From contig NZ_SUQN01000006.1 in the NCBI RefSeq assembly GCF_013337685.1, forward strand, positions 124,001 through 188,000: 64,000 nt of DNA, read 5' to 3'. Position 1 is the first letter of the stretch. Every line of letters begins with the position of its first letter. Both the position numbers and the translations under genes were made by a program. Of this stretch, positions 38,029-47,012 are shown piece by piece. The DNA is from Citrobacter gillenii. GTDB taxonomy: Bacteria; Pseudomonadota; Gammaproteobacteria; Enterobacterales; Enterobacteriaceae. Under the pieces are notes generated by a model, which was not told where the DNA came from, did no database searches, and was given only the letters and a program-made list of their open reading frames with translations.

Positions 38029-38436
38029 ATGAAAGATGTTGAGGATAACAACGTTTATTTGGCTTTAGACAACCATAAAAGTGACGAATTTGTCTTAAAG
38101 CAGAATCTGGATATCTTAATTGCCAATAAAAATGCCACGCTGGAGAGCGTGGCTCAGGAAATGGTATCAATACCCGCAGCCCTGGTACGCATGAAGTGGC
38201 AAAACCGCCGGGAAATCTATGCTCTGCAAGCCAAAGAAGAGATCTACGGTGCCACCATTGAAGCCATTATTGCCCAACAGCCGGCGCTGCGGGACAAAAT
38301 CATGGCCCGTCTGGAAAGCGCGTACCAGCATTTACTCGCGCGAGAAACGGCGACATTGCGCCTGACGCGTAAGCTATCTGAAGGGAGTTATGCCGCGACC
38401 AGAGTCACTACCGTCGCGCTGGACGAAAAGAAATGA
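38029..38436 (+). CDS. unrecognised small protein, 135 aa, second of a pair
   Basis: No known family. It starts one base after the stop of the 134-aa gene. It is highly helical and rich in Ala, Glu and Arg in its second half (residues 60-110), with no signal or membrane segment. Text such as KDVEDNNVYLALDNHKSDEF is not one I recognise. The coupled translation suggests a complex with its partner, possibly together with the divergent membrane-anchored protein, but this is inference. Confidence 0.7.
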   Translation: MKDVEDNNVYLALDNHKSDEFVLKQNLDILIANKNATLESVAQEMVSIPAALVRMKWQNRREIYALQAKEEIYGATIEAIIAQQPALRDKIMARLESAYQHLLARETATLRLTRKLSEGSYAATRVTTVALDEKK

Positions 38437-38462
38437 GGGGATGGAGGAAGCCGAAAGAGGAG

Positions 38463-38491
38463 GCCGGGTAAGGCGAAACCCTTCACCCGGC
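38463..38491. terminator. hairpin between the 135-aa gene and exbD
   Basis: GCCGGGT at 38463-38469 pairs with ACCCGGC at 38485-38491, with an inner AGG and CCCT pairing. It lies between convergent stops and may serve both directions. A U tract is not obvious. Confidence 0.5.
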
Positions 38492-38499
38492 AACAGAGA

Positions 38500-38925
38500 T
38501 TACTTCGCTTTCACGGTCTCTTCACCAACCAAACCAATCTTCAGGAAACCTGCCTGATGCAGCGTATCCATCACTTTCATCATGGTTTCATAGTCGACAG
38601 TTTTATCAGCCCGGAAGAAGATAGTGGTGTCTTTCTTGCCTTCTGTCAGCGTGTTTAGCGCGTTAATCATGGTATCATCGGTCACCTGATCGTTGCCGAT
38701 AAACATCGTATTATCCGCTTTCACTGACAGGTAAACCGGTTTTTCAGGACGCGGTTGCGGCGTACTGGTCGAAGCCGGTAGATTCACCTTCACATCCACC
38801 GTTGCCAGCGGCGCGGCCACCATAAAAATGATCAACAACACCAACATAACATCGATAAACGGCGTGACGTTGATGTCGTGCATTTCACCGTTATCGTCCA
38901 GGTTTTCATTAAAACTCATTGCCAT
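38500..38925 (-). CDS. exbD: ExbD energy-transducing membrane protein, 141 aa
   Basis: ExbD is part of the TonB-ExbB-ExbD complex that uses proton motive force to power outer-membrane transport of siderophores and vitamin B12. It has one transmembrane segment (about residues 23-42) with the essential Asp25 in TPFIDVMLVLL. The periplasmic domain follows. Length equals E. coli. It lies six bases after exbB in the same operon. Confidence 0.97.
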   Translation of the reverse strand: MAMSFNENLDDNGEMHDINVTPFIDVMLVLLIIFMVAAPLATVDVKVNLPASTSTPQPRPEKPVYLSVKADNTMFIGNDQVTDDTMINALNTLTEGKKDTTIFFRADKTVDYETMMKVMDTLHQAGFLKIGLVGEETVKAK

Positions 38926-38931
38926 GGAACA

Positions 38932-39666
38932 TTATCCTACACGTAATTTCTGCGCAGCGCGTACCGGATGCGCCGCAGCGCTTGCACTCAGGTCAAGATC
39001 GCGACTTTGCAATAACAGCACCTGTGCCGCAACATCACCCAGCATGGCTTTGTAGCTGCCAATCTGACGGGCGAAGATGTTGTAGATAACAACAGCAGGA
39101 ATAGCGGCAACCAAACCAATCGCGGTGGCTAACAGCGCTTCTGCAATCCCCGGCGCAACCACGGCCAGGTTCGTCGTTTGCGTTTGTGCAATACCGATGA
39201 AGCTATTCATGATGCCCCATACTGTACCGAACAGACCCACAAAGGGAGAGATAGCCCCAATGGTCGCCAGGTATCCATTACCCCGCCCCATATGACGCCC
39301 TACAGCTGCAACGCGACGTTCCAGGCGGAACCCGGTACGCTCTTTAATCCCTTCGTTGTCATCGCTGCCTTCTGACAGTTCCAGCTCGTTCTGCGCTTCG
39401 TTAATTAACATTGCGCCCAGGCTTTTGGCATCGAATCCAGCGGCAATCTCACTTGCCTGGTCTAAAGAGCGGGCATCTGCCAGCAGTTGCTGTTCGCGCT
39501 TAAGACGACGCTTCTGCGTAAAGAACTCAAGGCTCTTACTGAAGAAGATAGCCCAGGTGACCACGGACGCCAAAATTAGCCCAATCATCACGCACTTAAC
39601 CACGATATCGGCGTGCTGATACATACCCCAGACGGAAAGGTCCGTCTGCATCAAATTATTACCCAC
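38932..39666 (-). CDS. exbB: ExbB TonB-complex membrane protein, 244 aa
   Basis: ExbB forms the proton-channel pentamer with ExbD. Transmembrane segments lie at about 22-40, 132-150 and 175-195. The text MGNNLMQTDLSVWGMYQHAD matches E. coli ExbB, and the length is 244 as in E. coli. It is transcribed divergently from metC. A Fur-box-like site lies about 65-80 bases upstream of its start, in keeping with iron control of exbBD in enterobacteria. Confidence 0.97.
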   Translation of the reverse strand: MGNNLMQTDLSVWGMYQHADIVVKCVMIGLILASVVTWAIFFSKSLEFFTQKRRLKREQQLLADARSLDQASEIAAGFDAKSLGAMLINEAQNELELSEGSDDNEGIKERTGFRLERRVAAVGRHMGRGNGYLATIGAISPFVGLFGTVWGIMNSFIGIAQTQTTNLAVVAPGIAEALLATAIGLVAAIPAVVIYNIFARQIGSYKAMLGDVAAQVLLLQSRDLDLSASAAAHPVRAAQKLRVG

Positions 39667-39729
39667 TCTGTATCTCCAGGACGCAAATCACAAAATCTGA
39701 GCGTAATGATATCAAAAAGACGTCGAATT

Positions 39730-39748
39730 GATAGTCGTTCTCATTACT
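39730..39748. promoter_or_regulatory. Fur-box-like site upstream of exbB
   Basis: By hand alignment 12 of 19 bases match the Fur consensus, at the place expected for iron control of exbBD. It starts 64 bases upstream of the exbB start codon on the opposite strand sense. Confidence 0.6.
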
Positions 39749-39882
39749 ATTTACATAGTGCCGCACCTTTGGTTTCTTTTCCTTGCGCTTACGCAGTAAA
39801 AAAGTCAGCAGACACATTTTGGGACTATTTTCTACTTTATGGCCCTTCTGCAGGATGCGTCGCCGAAGATCCATGCTAGTTT

Positions 39883-39898
39883 AGACATCCAGACGTAT
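39883..39898 (+). promoter_or_regulatory. tandem MetJ boxes upstream of metC
   Basis: AGACATCC (39883-39890) and AGACGTAT (39891-39898) are two adjacent eight-base met boxes with 6/8 and 7/8 matches to AGACGTCT. They lie 19 bases before the metC start codon. MetJ with S-adenosylmethionine represses metC in E. coli. Confidence 0.75.
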
Positions 39899-39916
39899 AA
39901 AAACAGGTAACCCAAC

Positions 39917-41104
39917 ATGGTAGACAAGCATCTTGAGACCAAACTCGTTCAGGCAGGACGCAGTAAAAAGTACACGCAGGGTTCCGTCAACAGCGTGATC
40001 CAACGCGCCTCTTCACTGGTATTCGAATCCGTTGAGGCTAAAAAACAGGCCACCCACAACCGCGCTAACGGCGCACTTTTTTACGGACGTCGCGGCACGC
40101 TGACGCATTTCTCCCTGCAGGAAGCCATGTGCGAGCTGGAAGGCGGCGCGGGTTGCGCCCTGTTTCCCTGCGGCGCCGCAGCCGTTGCCAACTCGATTTT
40201 GGCCTTTGTTGAACACGGCGACCACGTGCTAATGACCAACACAGCCTATGAGCCGAGCCAGGATTTTTGTACGAAAATCCTCGGCAAGCTCGGCGTAACC
40301 ACCGGCTGGTTCGATCCGTTAGTCGGTGCCGATATTGTGAAGCACATTCAGCCGAACACCAAAGTGGTATTTCTGGAATCTCCCGGCTCCGTCACTATGG
40401 AAGTGCATGATGTTCCGGCGATTGTCGCTGCCGTCAGAAGCGTAGCGCCGGACGCCATCATTATGATCGATAACACCTGGGCTGCCGGGGTGCTGTTCAA
40501 CGCGCTGGATTTTGGAATCGACATCTCAATTCAGGCGGGCACCAAATACCTGATTGGCCATTCCGATGCAATGGTCGGTACGGCGGTATCAAATGCCCGC
40601 TGCTGGGACCAACTGCGCGAAAACGCCTATTTAATGGGGCAAATGCTGGATGCCGATACCGCCTATATGACCAGCCGCGGACTGCGGACTCTGGGCGTTC
40701 GTCTGCGCCAGCATCACGAAAGCAGCCTGAAGGTTGCCGAATGGCTGGCCGATCATCCGCAGGTCGCCCGCGTCAACCACCCCGCGCTTCCCGGCAGCAA
40801 AGGGCACGAATTCTGGAAACGTGATTTTACCGGCAGCAGCGGTCTGTTCTCGTTTGTGTTGAATAAGAAGCTGAACAATGACGAGCTATCAGCGTATTTG
40901 GATCACTTTACGCTGTTCAGCATGGCCTACTCCTGGGGCGGGTTTGAATCACTGATTCTGGCCAATCAACCCGAACACATTGCCGCCATCCGTCCTGAAG
41001 GCAACGTGGACTTCAGCGGAACGCTCATCCGTTTACACATCGGTTTAGAAAATGTTGACGATCTGATTGCGGATTTAGCCGCCGGATTCGCCCGAATCGA
41101 GTAA
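39917..41104 (+). CDS. metC: Cystathionine beta-lyase MetC, 395 aa
   Basis: MetC is a cytoplasmic PLP enzyme that splits cystathionine to homocysteine, pyruvate and ammonia in methionine synthesis. The PLP lysine lies in [14 protein letters not shown] (Lys at about 210). The text [24 protein letters not shown] and [16 protein letters not shown] is typical, with length 395 as in E. coli. It is divergent from exbBD, with met boxes just upstream, and yghB follows after a hairpin. Confidence 0.97.
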   Translation: MVDKHLETKLVQAGRSKKYTQGSVNSVIQRASSLVFESVEAKKQATHNRANGALFYGRRGTLTHFSLQEAMCELEGGAGCALFPCGAAAVANSILAFVEHGDHVLMTNTAYEPSQDFCTKILGKLGVTTGWFDPLVGADIVKHIQPNTKVVFLESPGSVTMEVHDVPAIVAAVRSVAPDAIIMIDNTWAAGVLFNALDFGIDISIQAGTKYLIGHSDAMVGTAVSNARCWDQLRENAYLMGQMLDADTAYMTSRGLRTLGVRLRQHHESSLKVAEWLADHPQVARVNHPALPGSKGHEFWKRDFTGSSGLFSFVLNKKLNNDELSAYLDHFTLFSMAYSWGGFESLILANQPEHIAAIRPEGNVDFSGTLIRLHIGLENVDDLIADLAAGFARIE

Positions 41105-41163
41105 CATTGCCGCAGTTGGACATATATGCAGACACTTCTGGTGGAAAAGTCTGCAATTGTTGC

Positions 41164-41187
41164 GTCCGGGATCAAGGCATCCCGGAC
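41164..41187. terminator. hairpin between metC and yghB
   Basis: GTCCGGGAT at 41164-41172 pairs perfectly with ATCCCGGAC at 41179-41187 around six bases. It lies about 60 bases after the metC stop and 49 bases before yghB. There is no U tract, so it may be an attenuator or RNA-stabilising hairpin rather than a full terminator. Confidence 0.5.
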
Positions 41188-41235
41188 AATTCAGGAGTAC
41201 AATCCACTCATAAATGCTGTTCCACAGGAAAGTCC

Positions 41236-41895
41236 ATGGTAGTCATTCAAGATATTATCTCCGCGCTCTGGCAACACGATTTTGCCGCGCTGGCAGATCC
41301 GCACGTTGTGAGTGTGGTGTACTTCGTCATGTTTGCCACGTTGTTTTTAGAAAATGGTCTGCTGCCTGCTTCCTTTTTACCCGGAGACAGCCTGCTGTTA
41401 CTGGCCGGAGCGCTGATCGCGCAGGACGTGATGAGCTTTCTCCCGACAATTGCTATTCTGACTGCCGCAGCCAGTCTGGGCTGTTGGCTGAGCTATATTC
41501 AAGGGCGCTGGTTGGGCAATACGCGGACGGTGAAAAGCTGGCTGGCGCAATTACCTGAAAAATATCATCAGCGTGCCACCTGTATGTTTGACCAACACGG
41601 TCTGATGGCGCTGCTCGCGGGACGTTTCCTGGCATTTGTTCGCACCCTGCTGCCAACAATGGCGGGGATTTCAGGTCTGCCTAACCGCCGGTTTCAGTTC
41701 TTTAACTGGCTGAGCGGCCTGCTGTGGGTCACCGTGGTCACCAGCTTTGGCTATGCTCTCAGCATGATCCCATTCGTTAAACGCCATGAAGATCAGGTGA
41801 TGACCTTTCTGATGATCCTACCCATCGCGCTGTTAACTGCTGGTCTGCTAGGTACCTTGTTCGTGGTGATTAAAAAAAAATGCTGTAGCGCCTGA
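41236..41895 (+). CDS. yghB: YghB DedA-family inner-membrane protein, 219 aa
   Basis: YghB is a DedA/SNARE-associated family inner-membrane protein, needed in E. coli together with YqjA for normal division and membrane function. It is thought to act as a proton-coupled transporter or lipid flippase. The start [20 protein letters not shown] and the family text [40 protein letters not shown] and [10 protein letters not shown] are present. Length 219 equals E. coli. The start at 41236 has AGGAA upstream. A longer in-frame reading of 43 residues contains cysteine-rich noise and is rejected. Confidence 0.96.
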   Translation: MVVIQDIISALWQHDFAALADPHVVSVVYFVMFATLFLENGLLPASFLPGDSLLLLAGALIAQDVMSFLPTIAILTAAASLGCWLSYIQGRWLGNTRTVKSWLAQLPEKYHQRATCMFDQHGLMALLAGRFLAFVRTLLPTMAGISGLPNRRFQFFNWLSGLLWVTVVTSFGYALSMIPFVKRHEDQVMTFLMILPIALLTAGLLGTLFVVIKKKCCSA

Positions 41896-41908
41896 GTCGT
41901 CATCGTTG

Positions 41909-41930
41909 GCCGGGTAAAATCACCCGGCAT
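41909..41930. terminator. terminator after yghB
   Basis: GCCGGGT at 41909-41915 pairs with ACCCGGC at 41922-41928, followed by ATTTTC. It lies between convergent yghB and yqhC. Confidence 0.6.
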
Positions 41931-41934
41931 TTTC

Positions 41935-41960
41935 GCCTGATGGCGCTTTGCTAATCAGGC
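41935..41960. repeat. REP palindrome between yghB and yqhC
   Basis: GCCTGAT at 41935-41941 pairs with ATCAGGC at 41954-41960, with the inner GGCGCTTTGC typical of REP units. It lies in the convergent gap before yqhC. Confidence 0.6.
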
Positions 41961-41975
41961 CAACGGGGAACATCA

Positions 41976-42875
41976 TTAACTTCCCTGCATCGTCCGAATT
42001 CTTGCCGCATCCTCCCCCGGCGTTACGCCAAAGTACCGTTTAAACTCGCGGCTAAACTGCGACGCGCTCTCATAGCCAACCCGCATTGCTGCCGCGCTGG
42101 CCTTCATGCCGTCGTGAATGATCATCATCCGAGCCTTATGCAGGCGATAACTCTTCAGATACTGCAGCGGTGAAGTGCTGGTCACCGATTTAAAATTATG
42201 ATGAAACGCCGACACGCTCATGTTGGCTTCTGCCGCCAGTTGCTCAACGTTGAGGTTCTCGGTGTACTTGTTTTCGATGCGCTTCAGCACGCGACTGATC
42301 AAACTGAAATGCGTCTGACGACTGACCAACGCAAGCAGCGCGCCACCGCGTGGACCGGTCAGCACATGGTACAAAATCTCACGGATGATCTGTTTTCCCA
42401 GAATTCGCGCGTCCAGCGGTCGCTCCATCACATCCAGCAAACGCTCGGCCGCGCAAAGAATCTCATCAGAAAGCGTGGCCGAGTTTATTCCGCTCGCCGC
42501 CATTGCAGGCTGGAACAGTTCATCTTCGCCAATGTCCATCAGGAGTTCCTGCAATTGCAGGATATCGACATTCAGCCGCAGACCGGCCAGTGGAATCTCC
42601 GGTGTCGCATACGTTTCACATTCAAAGGGTAAAGGTACGGTGAGCAGCAGGTATTCGTTGGCGTCATAACGAAATACACGCTCATTGATGTAACCAATTT
42701 TATGACCAGAGAAGAGAAATATAATGCCAGGTTCATACATCACAGGGGTGCGCAGCCCAGGCTCCATGCCATACAGTAAACGCACATCAGGCAGCAATTT
42801 ATTGAGTTTATTTTCATTATTTTTCAGCTGCTTAATTTTTTCCGTCAGCAGAAGGCAGACATCATCACGGTTCAT
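41976..42875 (-). CDS. yqhC: AraC-family regulator YqhC, 299 aa
   Basis: YqhC activates yqhD and dkgA in response to aldehydes such as furfural and glyoxal in E. coli. An N-terminal sensor domain is followed at about 200-295 by two helix-turn-helix motifs of AraC type ([22 protein letters not shown] and [22 protein letters not shown]). The start at 42875 has GAAAGGG about six bases upstream; an ATG six codons earlier lies in front of that site. It is divergent from yqhD, its known target, across a 194-bp promoter region. Confidence 0.93.
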   Translation of the reverse strand: MNRDDVCLLLTEKIKQLKNNENKLNKLLPDVRLLYGMEPGLRTPVMYEPGIIFLFSGHKIGYINERVFRYDANEYLLLTVPLPFECETYATPEIPLAGLRLNVDILQLQELLMDIGEDELFQPAMAASGINSATLSDEILCAAERLLDVMERPLDARILGKQIIREILYHVLTGPRGGALLALVSRQTHFSLISRVLKRIENKYTENLNVEQLAAEANMSVSAFHHNFKSVTSTSPLQYLKSYRLHKARMMIIHDGMKASAAAMRVGYESASQFSREFKRYFGVTPGEDAARIRTMQGS

Positions 42876-43069
42876 AGAGCGCCCTTTCGTCATCGAATTG
42901 TAACGTCCACAGTGTGCGTATTTTTATCCGTTTTCTCCAGTAGTCTGTAGAAATAGGCAAGACATTGGCAGAAATGAGCATTGAGAGGAATGCGTCTGAC
43001 GACCACAATGTTCACCATCAGGCAGACACTCACCTGCCCTCTTTTTTTACCCACACAAGGTAACGAGCA

Positions 43070-44233
43070 ATGAATAACTTTAACCTCCATACCCCAACCC
43101 GCATTTTGTTCGGTAAAGGCGCTATCGCTGAACTGCGCGATCAAATCCCTCAGGATGCTCGCGTGCTGATTACCTACGGCGGCGGCAGCGTGAAAAAAAC
43201 CGGCGTACTGGCACAGGTTCAGGATGCCCTGAAAGGTCTGGATGTACTGGAGTTTGGCGGTATTGAGCCGAACCCGTCTTATGAAACGCTGATGAATGCG
43301 GTCAACATCGTGCGTGATGAGAAGGTGACATTCCTGCTGGCCGTCGGCGGCGGCTCTGTTCTCGATGGCACTAAATTCATCGCCGCAGCGGCCCATTACG
43401 CTGAAGGTGTAGATCCGTGGCGCATCCTGGAAACTCACGGCAACGACGTAAAAAGCGCCATCCCGATGGGCTCCGTTTTGACCCTGCCGGCAACCGGCTC
43501 TGAATCAAACTCCGGCGCGGTAATTTCCCGCAAAACCACCGGCGATAAGCTGGCCTTTATGACACCGTTTGTGCAGCCGGTCTTTGCCGTGCTGGATCCG
43601 GTTTACACCTACACTCTGCCGCCGCGTCAAGTCGCAAACGGCGTAGTGGACGCGTTTGTTCACACCGTAGAGCAATACGTAACATACCCGGTCAACGGCA
43701 AAATACAGGACCGCTTTGCCGAAGGTATTTTGCTCACATTGATAGAAGAGGGCCCGAAAGCGTTGCAGGAGCCAGAAAACTACGATGTCCGCGCCAACGT
43801 CATGTGGGCAGCGACCCAGGCGCTGAACGGCCTGATTGGCGCAGGCGTACCGCAGGATTGGGCTACCCATATGCTCGGTCACGAACTGACCGCGATGCAC
43901 GGTCTCGATCACGCACAAACACTGGCCATCGTTCTGCCGGCACTGTGGAATGAAAAACGCGACACTAAGCGCGCCAAACTGCTGCAATACGCGGAGCGCG
44001 TCTGGAATATCACCGAAGGGAGTGATGACCAGCGTATCGATGCCGCCATTGCCGCGACGCGTCAATTCTTCGAGAAGATGGGCGTCCCAACCCGCATGTC
44101 CGACTACGGTCTGGATGGCAGTTCCATCCCGGCGTTGCTGGAAAAACTGGCAGCGCACGGTGGGACGAAACTGGGCGAACATCAGGACATTACGCTGGAC
44201 GTCAGCCGCCGCATTTACGAAGCGGCACGCTAG
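43070..44233 (+). CDS. yqhD: NADPH-dependent aldehyde reductase YqhD, 387 aa
   Basis: YqhD is a cytoplasmic zinc-dependent reductase that removes reactive aldehydes, using NADPH. It belongs to the iron-type alcohol dehydrogenase fold. GGGSVLDGTKF is the nucleotide loop. Metal ligands are expected at Asp194, His198, His267 and His281, in DAFVHTVEQY and HELTAMHGLDHA. The length of 387 equals E. coli. It follows yqhC divergently. AGGTAACGAGCA precedes the ATG. Confidence 0.96.
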   Translation: MNNFNLHTPTRILFGKGAIAELRDQIPQDARVLITYGGGSVKKTGVLAQVQDALKGLDVLEFGGIEPNPSYETLMNAVNIVRDEKVTFLLAVGGGSVLDGTKFIAAAAHYAEGVDPWRILETHGNDVKSAIPMGSVLTLPATGSESNSGAVISRKTTGDKLAFMTPFVQPVFAVLDPVYTYTLPPRQVANGVVDAFVHTVEQYVTYPVNGKIQDRFAEGILLTLIEEGPKALQEPENYDVRANVMWAATQALNGLIGAGVPQDWATHMLGHELTAMHGLDHAQTLAIVLPALWNEKRDTKRAKLLQYAERVWNITEGSDDQRIDAAIAATRQFFEKMGVPTRMSDYGLDGSSIPALLEKLAAHGGTKLGEHQDITLDVSRRIYEAAR

Positions 44234-44293
44234 GTTTTTTGACCTCTGACTTTCGTTTTTGGGTATTTATACCAGGCTTAAGTCACACAAACC

Positions 44294-44314
44294 TCACCGG
44301 GGCTGCTCCGGTGA
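44294..44314 (+). terminator. weak hairpin after yqhD
   Basis: TCACCGG at 44294-44300 pairs with CCGGTGA at 44308-44314 around seven bases. No long U tract follows, so termination would be partial. Confidence 0.4.
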
Positions 44315-44321
44315 ACTCAAT

Positions 44322-44445
44322 TTACACCCAATCATTCATGATGCATCGAGGCGGCAATTGAGTGAATCCCCGGGAGCGTACATAAGTACGTGACCGGGGT
44401 AAACGCAAGCAGCCAACAAAGAGGCAGCCTGAAGGATTCAGTGTA
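44322..44445. repeat. ERIC (IRU) repeat between yqhD and dkgA
   Basis: About 124 bases with the ERIC core: GTGAATCCCCGGGAGCG at 44363-44379, then a central palindrome ACATAAGTACGTGACCGGGG around 44380-44399. The outer ends TTACACCC and GTGTAGGG form the terminal inverse. ERIC elements are scattered in enterobacterial intergenic space. This one lies in the yqhD-dkgA transcription unit and could alter mRNA stability between them. Confidence 0.85.
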
Positions 44446-44455
44446 GGGGGGAATT

Positions 44456-45283
44456 ATGACCAGTCCGACCATTATCAAGCTACAGGATGGTAACGTCATG
44501 CCTCAACTGGGCCTGGGGGTCTGGAAGGCAAGTAATGAGGAAGTCATCTCCGCGATCCATAAAGCGCTGGAAGTCGGTTATCGCTCTATTGATACCGCTG
44601 CCGCGTATAAAAATGAAGACGGTGTCGGTAAAGCATTACGCGACTGCGGCGTGCCCCGGGAGGAGTTATTCATCACCACTAAACTGTGGAATGACGACCA
44701 GAAACGTCCCCGAGAAGCGTTGCTCGAAAGCATGGAGAAACTCCAGCTCGATTACCTCGATCTTTACCTCATGCACTGGCCCGTCCCGGCAATCGACCAT
44801 TACGTTGAAGCATGGGAAAACATGATCGACCTGCAAAAACAGGGACTCATTAAAAGCATTGGCGTGTGCAACTTCCAGATCAACCATCTCCAGCGCCTGA
44901 TGGATGAAACGGGCGTTGCGCCAGTGATTAACCAAATCGAGCTGCACCCGCTTTTACAGCAGCGGCAGCTTCATGCCTGGAACGCCACGCATAAAATCCA
45001 GACTGAATCCTGGAGCCCGCTGGCACAAGGCGGCAAAGATGTGTTCGATCAAAAGATAGTTCGCGATCTCGCCGAAAAATACGGTAAATCACCGGCACAA
45101 ATTGTCATTCGCTGGCATCTGGATAGCGGCCTGGTGGTGATCCCTAAATCAGTCACTCCTGCGCGTATCGCGGAGAACTTTGATGTCTGGGACTTCCGCC
45201 TGGACAAAGATGAACTAGGCGAAATGGCCAAACTCGACCAGGGCAAACGTCTGGGGCCGGACCCGGACCAGTTCGGCGGCTAA
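44456..45283 (+). CDS. dkgA: 2,5-diketo-D-gluconate/methylglyoxal reductase DkgA, 275 aa
   Basis: DkgA (YqhE) is a cytoplasmic NADPH aldo-keto reductase that reduces 2,5-diketo-D-gluconate and methylglyoxal. The AKR catalytic residues are Asp46, Tyr51, Lys76 and His107 by count, in SIDTAAAYKNE, FITTKLW and YLMHWP. The length of 275 equals E. coli. It lies downstream of yqhD past an ERIC element and is regulated with it by YqhC in E. coli. Confidence 0.96.
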   Translation: MTSPTIIKLQDGNVMPQLGLGVWKASNEEVISAIHKALEVGYRSIDTAAAYKNEDGVGKALRDCGVPREELFITTKLWNDDQKRPREALLESMEKLQLDYLDLYLMHWPVPAIDHYVEAWENMIDLQKQGLIKSIGVCNFQINHLQRLMDETGVAPVINQIELHPLLQQRQLHAWNATHKIQTESWSPLAQGGKDVFDQKIVRDLAEKYGKSPAQIVIRWHLDSGLVVIPKSVTPARIAENFDVWDFRLDKDELGEMAKLDQGKRLGPDPDQFGG

Positions 45284-45295
45284 TCCCTTCTCTCC

Positions 45296-45317
45296 AGCCC
45301 GGCATCCCAGTCGGGCT
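45296..45317 (+). terminator. terminator after dkgA
   Basis: AGCCCG at 45296-45301 pairs with CGGGCT at 45312-45317, followed by CTTCCT. It starts 13 bases after the stop. Confidence 0.6.
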
Positions 45318-45435
45318 CTTCCTGCATGGAAATATCAAGAAACAATTCACTTACATTTATTGATGTATTTATTTCAGCCGCTGGAGCAGCATTGCGCCAC
45401 ATAACCTACTAATTATTCACTAAATATATTCATAC

Positions 45436-45451
45436 GGTGAATATATTCACC
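45436..45451. promoter_or_regulatory. perfect 16-bp palindrome upstream of the DASS transporter (operator candidate)
   Basis: GGTGAATATATTCACC reads the same on both strands and lies 15 bases upstream of the transporter start codon. A direct repeat AATATATTCA (45423-45432 and 45440-45449) overlaps it. It is a good candidate for a regulator site. The regulator is unknown and no regulator gene is adjacent. Confidence 0.5.
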
Positions 45452-45465
45452 ATGTATATAGGTGC

Positions 45466-46926
45466 ATGACCGTGGCTGAAAAAAAAGCGCAGGGAGTTAA
45501 ATGGCTCCCATTAATTCTAATAATTTTGATTTCAGCCGGGCTCTGGCAACTTACCCCACCAACGGGGTTAAGCGCTTCCGCCTGGCATTCGGCAATTATT
45601 TTCGTGGCCACTATCGCCTCTATCGTGGCAAAAGTTCTGCCCATTGGCGCAGTCGGTATTATTGGCATAACCGTCTTTGCCCTCGCCTATGCCGCCGGGG
45701 ATAAAACCGCCAGCGGTGCGATTACCACCGCTCTGAGCGAACTGAACAGTTCACTCATCTGGCTGATCGTCGTTGCCTTTATGATTGCCCGCGGGTTTAT
45801 CAAAACCGGCCTTGGTCGACGTATCGCCCTGCAGATGATCCGCCTGCTCGGCAAGCGCACGCTCGGACTTGCCTACGGCCTGGCGTTTGCCGATCTGATC
45901 CTCTCTCCGGCGATGCCCAGCAATACGGCACGCTGCGGCGGCGTCATCTATCCGATTGCCGACTCACTGGCGCGCAGTTTTCATTCCAATCCGGAAGATG
46001 AATCGCGCAGCAAAATCGGCACCTTCCTCATTACCTGCATTGGCAACGTCAACGACGTCACCGCCGCACTGTTTATGACCGGCTATACCGGTAACCTACT
46101 GGCAGTAAAACTGGCGGCCAACGCCGGGGTCACGCTAACCTGGGGAAGCTGGTTTATGGCGGCGCTGCTGCCTTGCATGGTGTCTTTGCTGTTGGTTCCG
46201 CTGCTGGTGTACTGGCTGGTGCGTCCGGAAATTAAACACACGCCGGATGCCCCGAACCTGGCCCGTCAGGAACTGGCGGAAATGGGCAGCATGTCACGCG
46301 GTGAGTGGTTGATGCTGGGTACCGTTGGCGTCCTGCTGGTGCTGTGGATTTTTGGCGATACGCTAGGCGTCGATGCCACCACCGCGTCGTTCGTTGGACT
46401 CTCAATTTTACTGCTCAGCGGTGTGCTGAGCTGGGAAGACGTCAAAAGCGAAAAAGGTGCATGGGACACGCTGATTTGGTTTGCCGCACTGCTGATGATG
46501 GCAAACCAATTGAAGAAGCTCGGTTTCACCACCTGGTTTGGTAATCTGATTGGCGATAGCCTCAGCAGTACCATGCATGGCACCAGTTGGGTGGTCGTCC
46601 TGCTGCTGCTTAACGCCGCCTACTTCTACACCCACTACTTTTTTGCGAGCGGAAATGCGCAGATCGCCGCATTGTACGCGGTATTCCTTGGCGTCGGCCT
46701 GCATCTGAATATCCCGGCAGCCCCGACCGCGTTGATGCTGGCTTTCACCAGCAGCCTGTACTGCTCTCTCACCCAGTACACACATGCGCGTGGTCCGATC
46801 CTGTTTGGTGCGGGGTATGTGCCGACGGGCGTCTGGTGGCGAACAGGGTTTATCGTCAGCCTGTTTAACCAGGCAGTCTTTATTACCGTAGGTCTGATGT
46901 GGTGGAAGGTGTTGGGGCTGTACTAA
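45466..46926 (+). CDS. DASS-family divalent anion transporter, 486 aa
   Basis: This is an inner-membrane transporter of the SLC13/DASS family, which moves di- or tricarboxylates or tartrate with sodium or by antiport with succinate. About 12 hydrophobic segments are present. Family text is seen in ILSPAMPSNTARCGGVIYPI (one substrate-binding signature) and in VPTGVWWRTGF near the end. It resembles E. coli TtdT, CitT and YbhI in layout. The substrate cannot be assigned. K-12 has yqhG and yqhH here instead. A perfect 16-bp palindrome lies just upstream. The ATG has a weak AGG site. Confidence 0.85.
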   Translation: MTVAEKKAQGVKWLPLILIILISAGLWQLTPPTGLSASAWHSAIIFVATIASIVAKVLPIGAVGIIGITVFALAYAAGDKTASGAITTALSELNSSLIWLIVVAFMIARGFIKTGLGRRIALQMIRLLGKRTLGLAYGLAFADLILSPAMPSNTARCGGVIYPIADSLARSFHSNPEDESRSKIGTFLITCIGNVNDVTAALFMTGYTGNLLAVKLAANAGVTLTWGSWFMAALLPCMVSLLLVPLLVYWLVRPEIKHTPDAPNLARQELAEMGSMSRGEWLMLGTVGVLLVLWIFGDTLGVDATTASFVGLSILLLSGVLSWEDVKSEKGAWDTLIWFAALLMMANQLKKLGFTTWFGNLIGDSLSSTMHGTSWVVVLLLLNAAYFYTHYFFASGNAQIAALYAVFLGVGLHLNIPAAPTALMLAFTSSLYCSLTQYTHARGPILFGAGYVPTGVWWRTGFIVSLFNQAVFITVGLMWWKVLGLY

Positions 46927-46935
46927 AACAGATTT

Positions 46936-47005
46936 GCCGGATGGCGGTGCAAACACCTCATCCGGCTTTCAAAGCAGTGGCCCAGTAAGCAGAGCGCTAC
47001 CGGGC
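46936..47005. repeat. two REP-type palindromes between the DASS gene and ygiQ
   Basis: GCCGGATG at 46936-46943 pairs with CATCCGGC at 46959-46966. GCCCAGTA at 46980-46987 pairs with TACCGGGC at 46998-47005 with one mismatch. Both have the REP layout and lie in a convergent gap. Confidence 0.7.
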
Positions 47006-47012
47006 TTCAGGA

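Noticed and set aside
39718-39725. A MetJ box near exbB (AGACGTCG).
   Set aside because: Only one eight-base unit; MetJ needs at least two adjacent units. The pair at 39883-39898 explains metC control.
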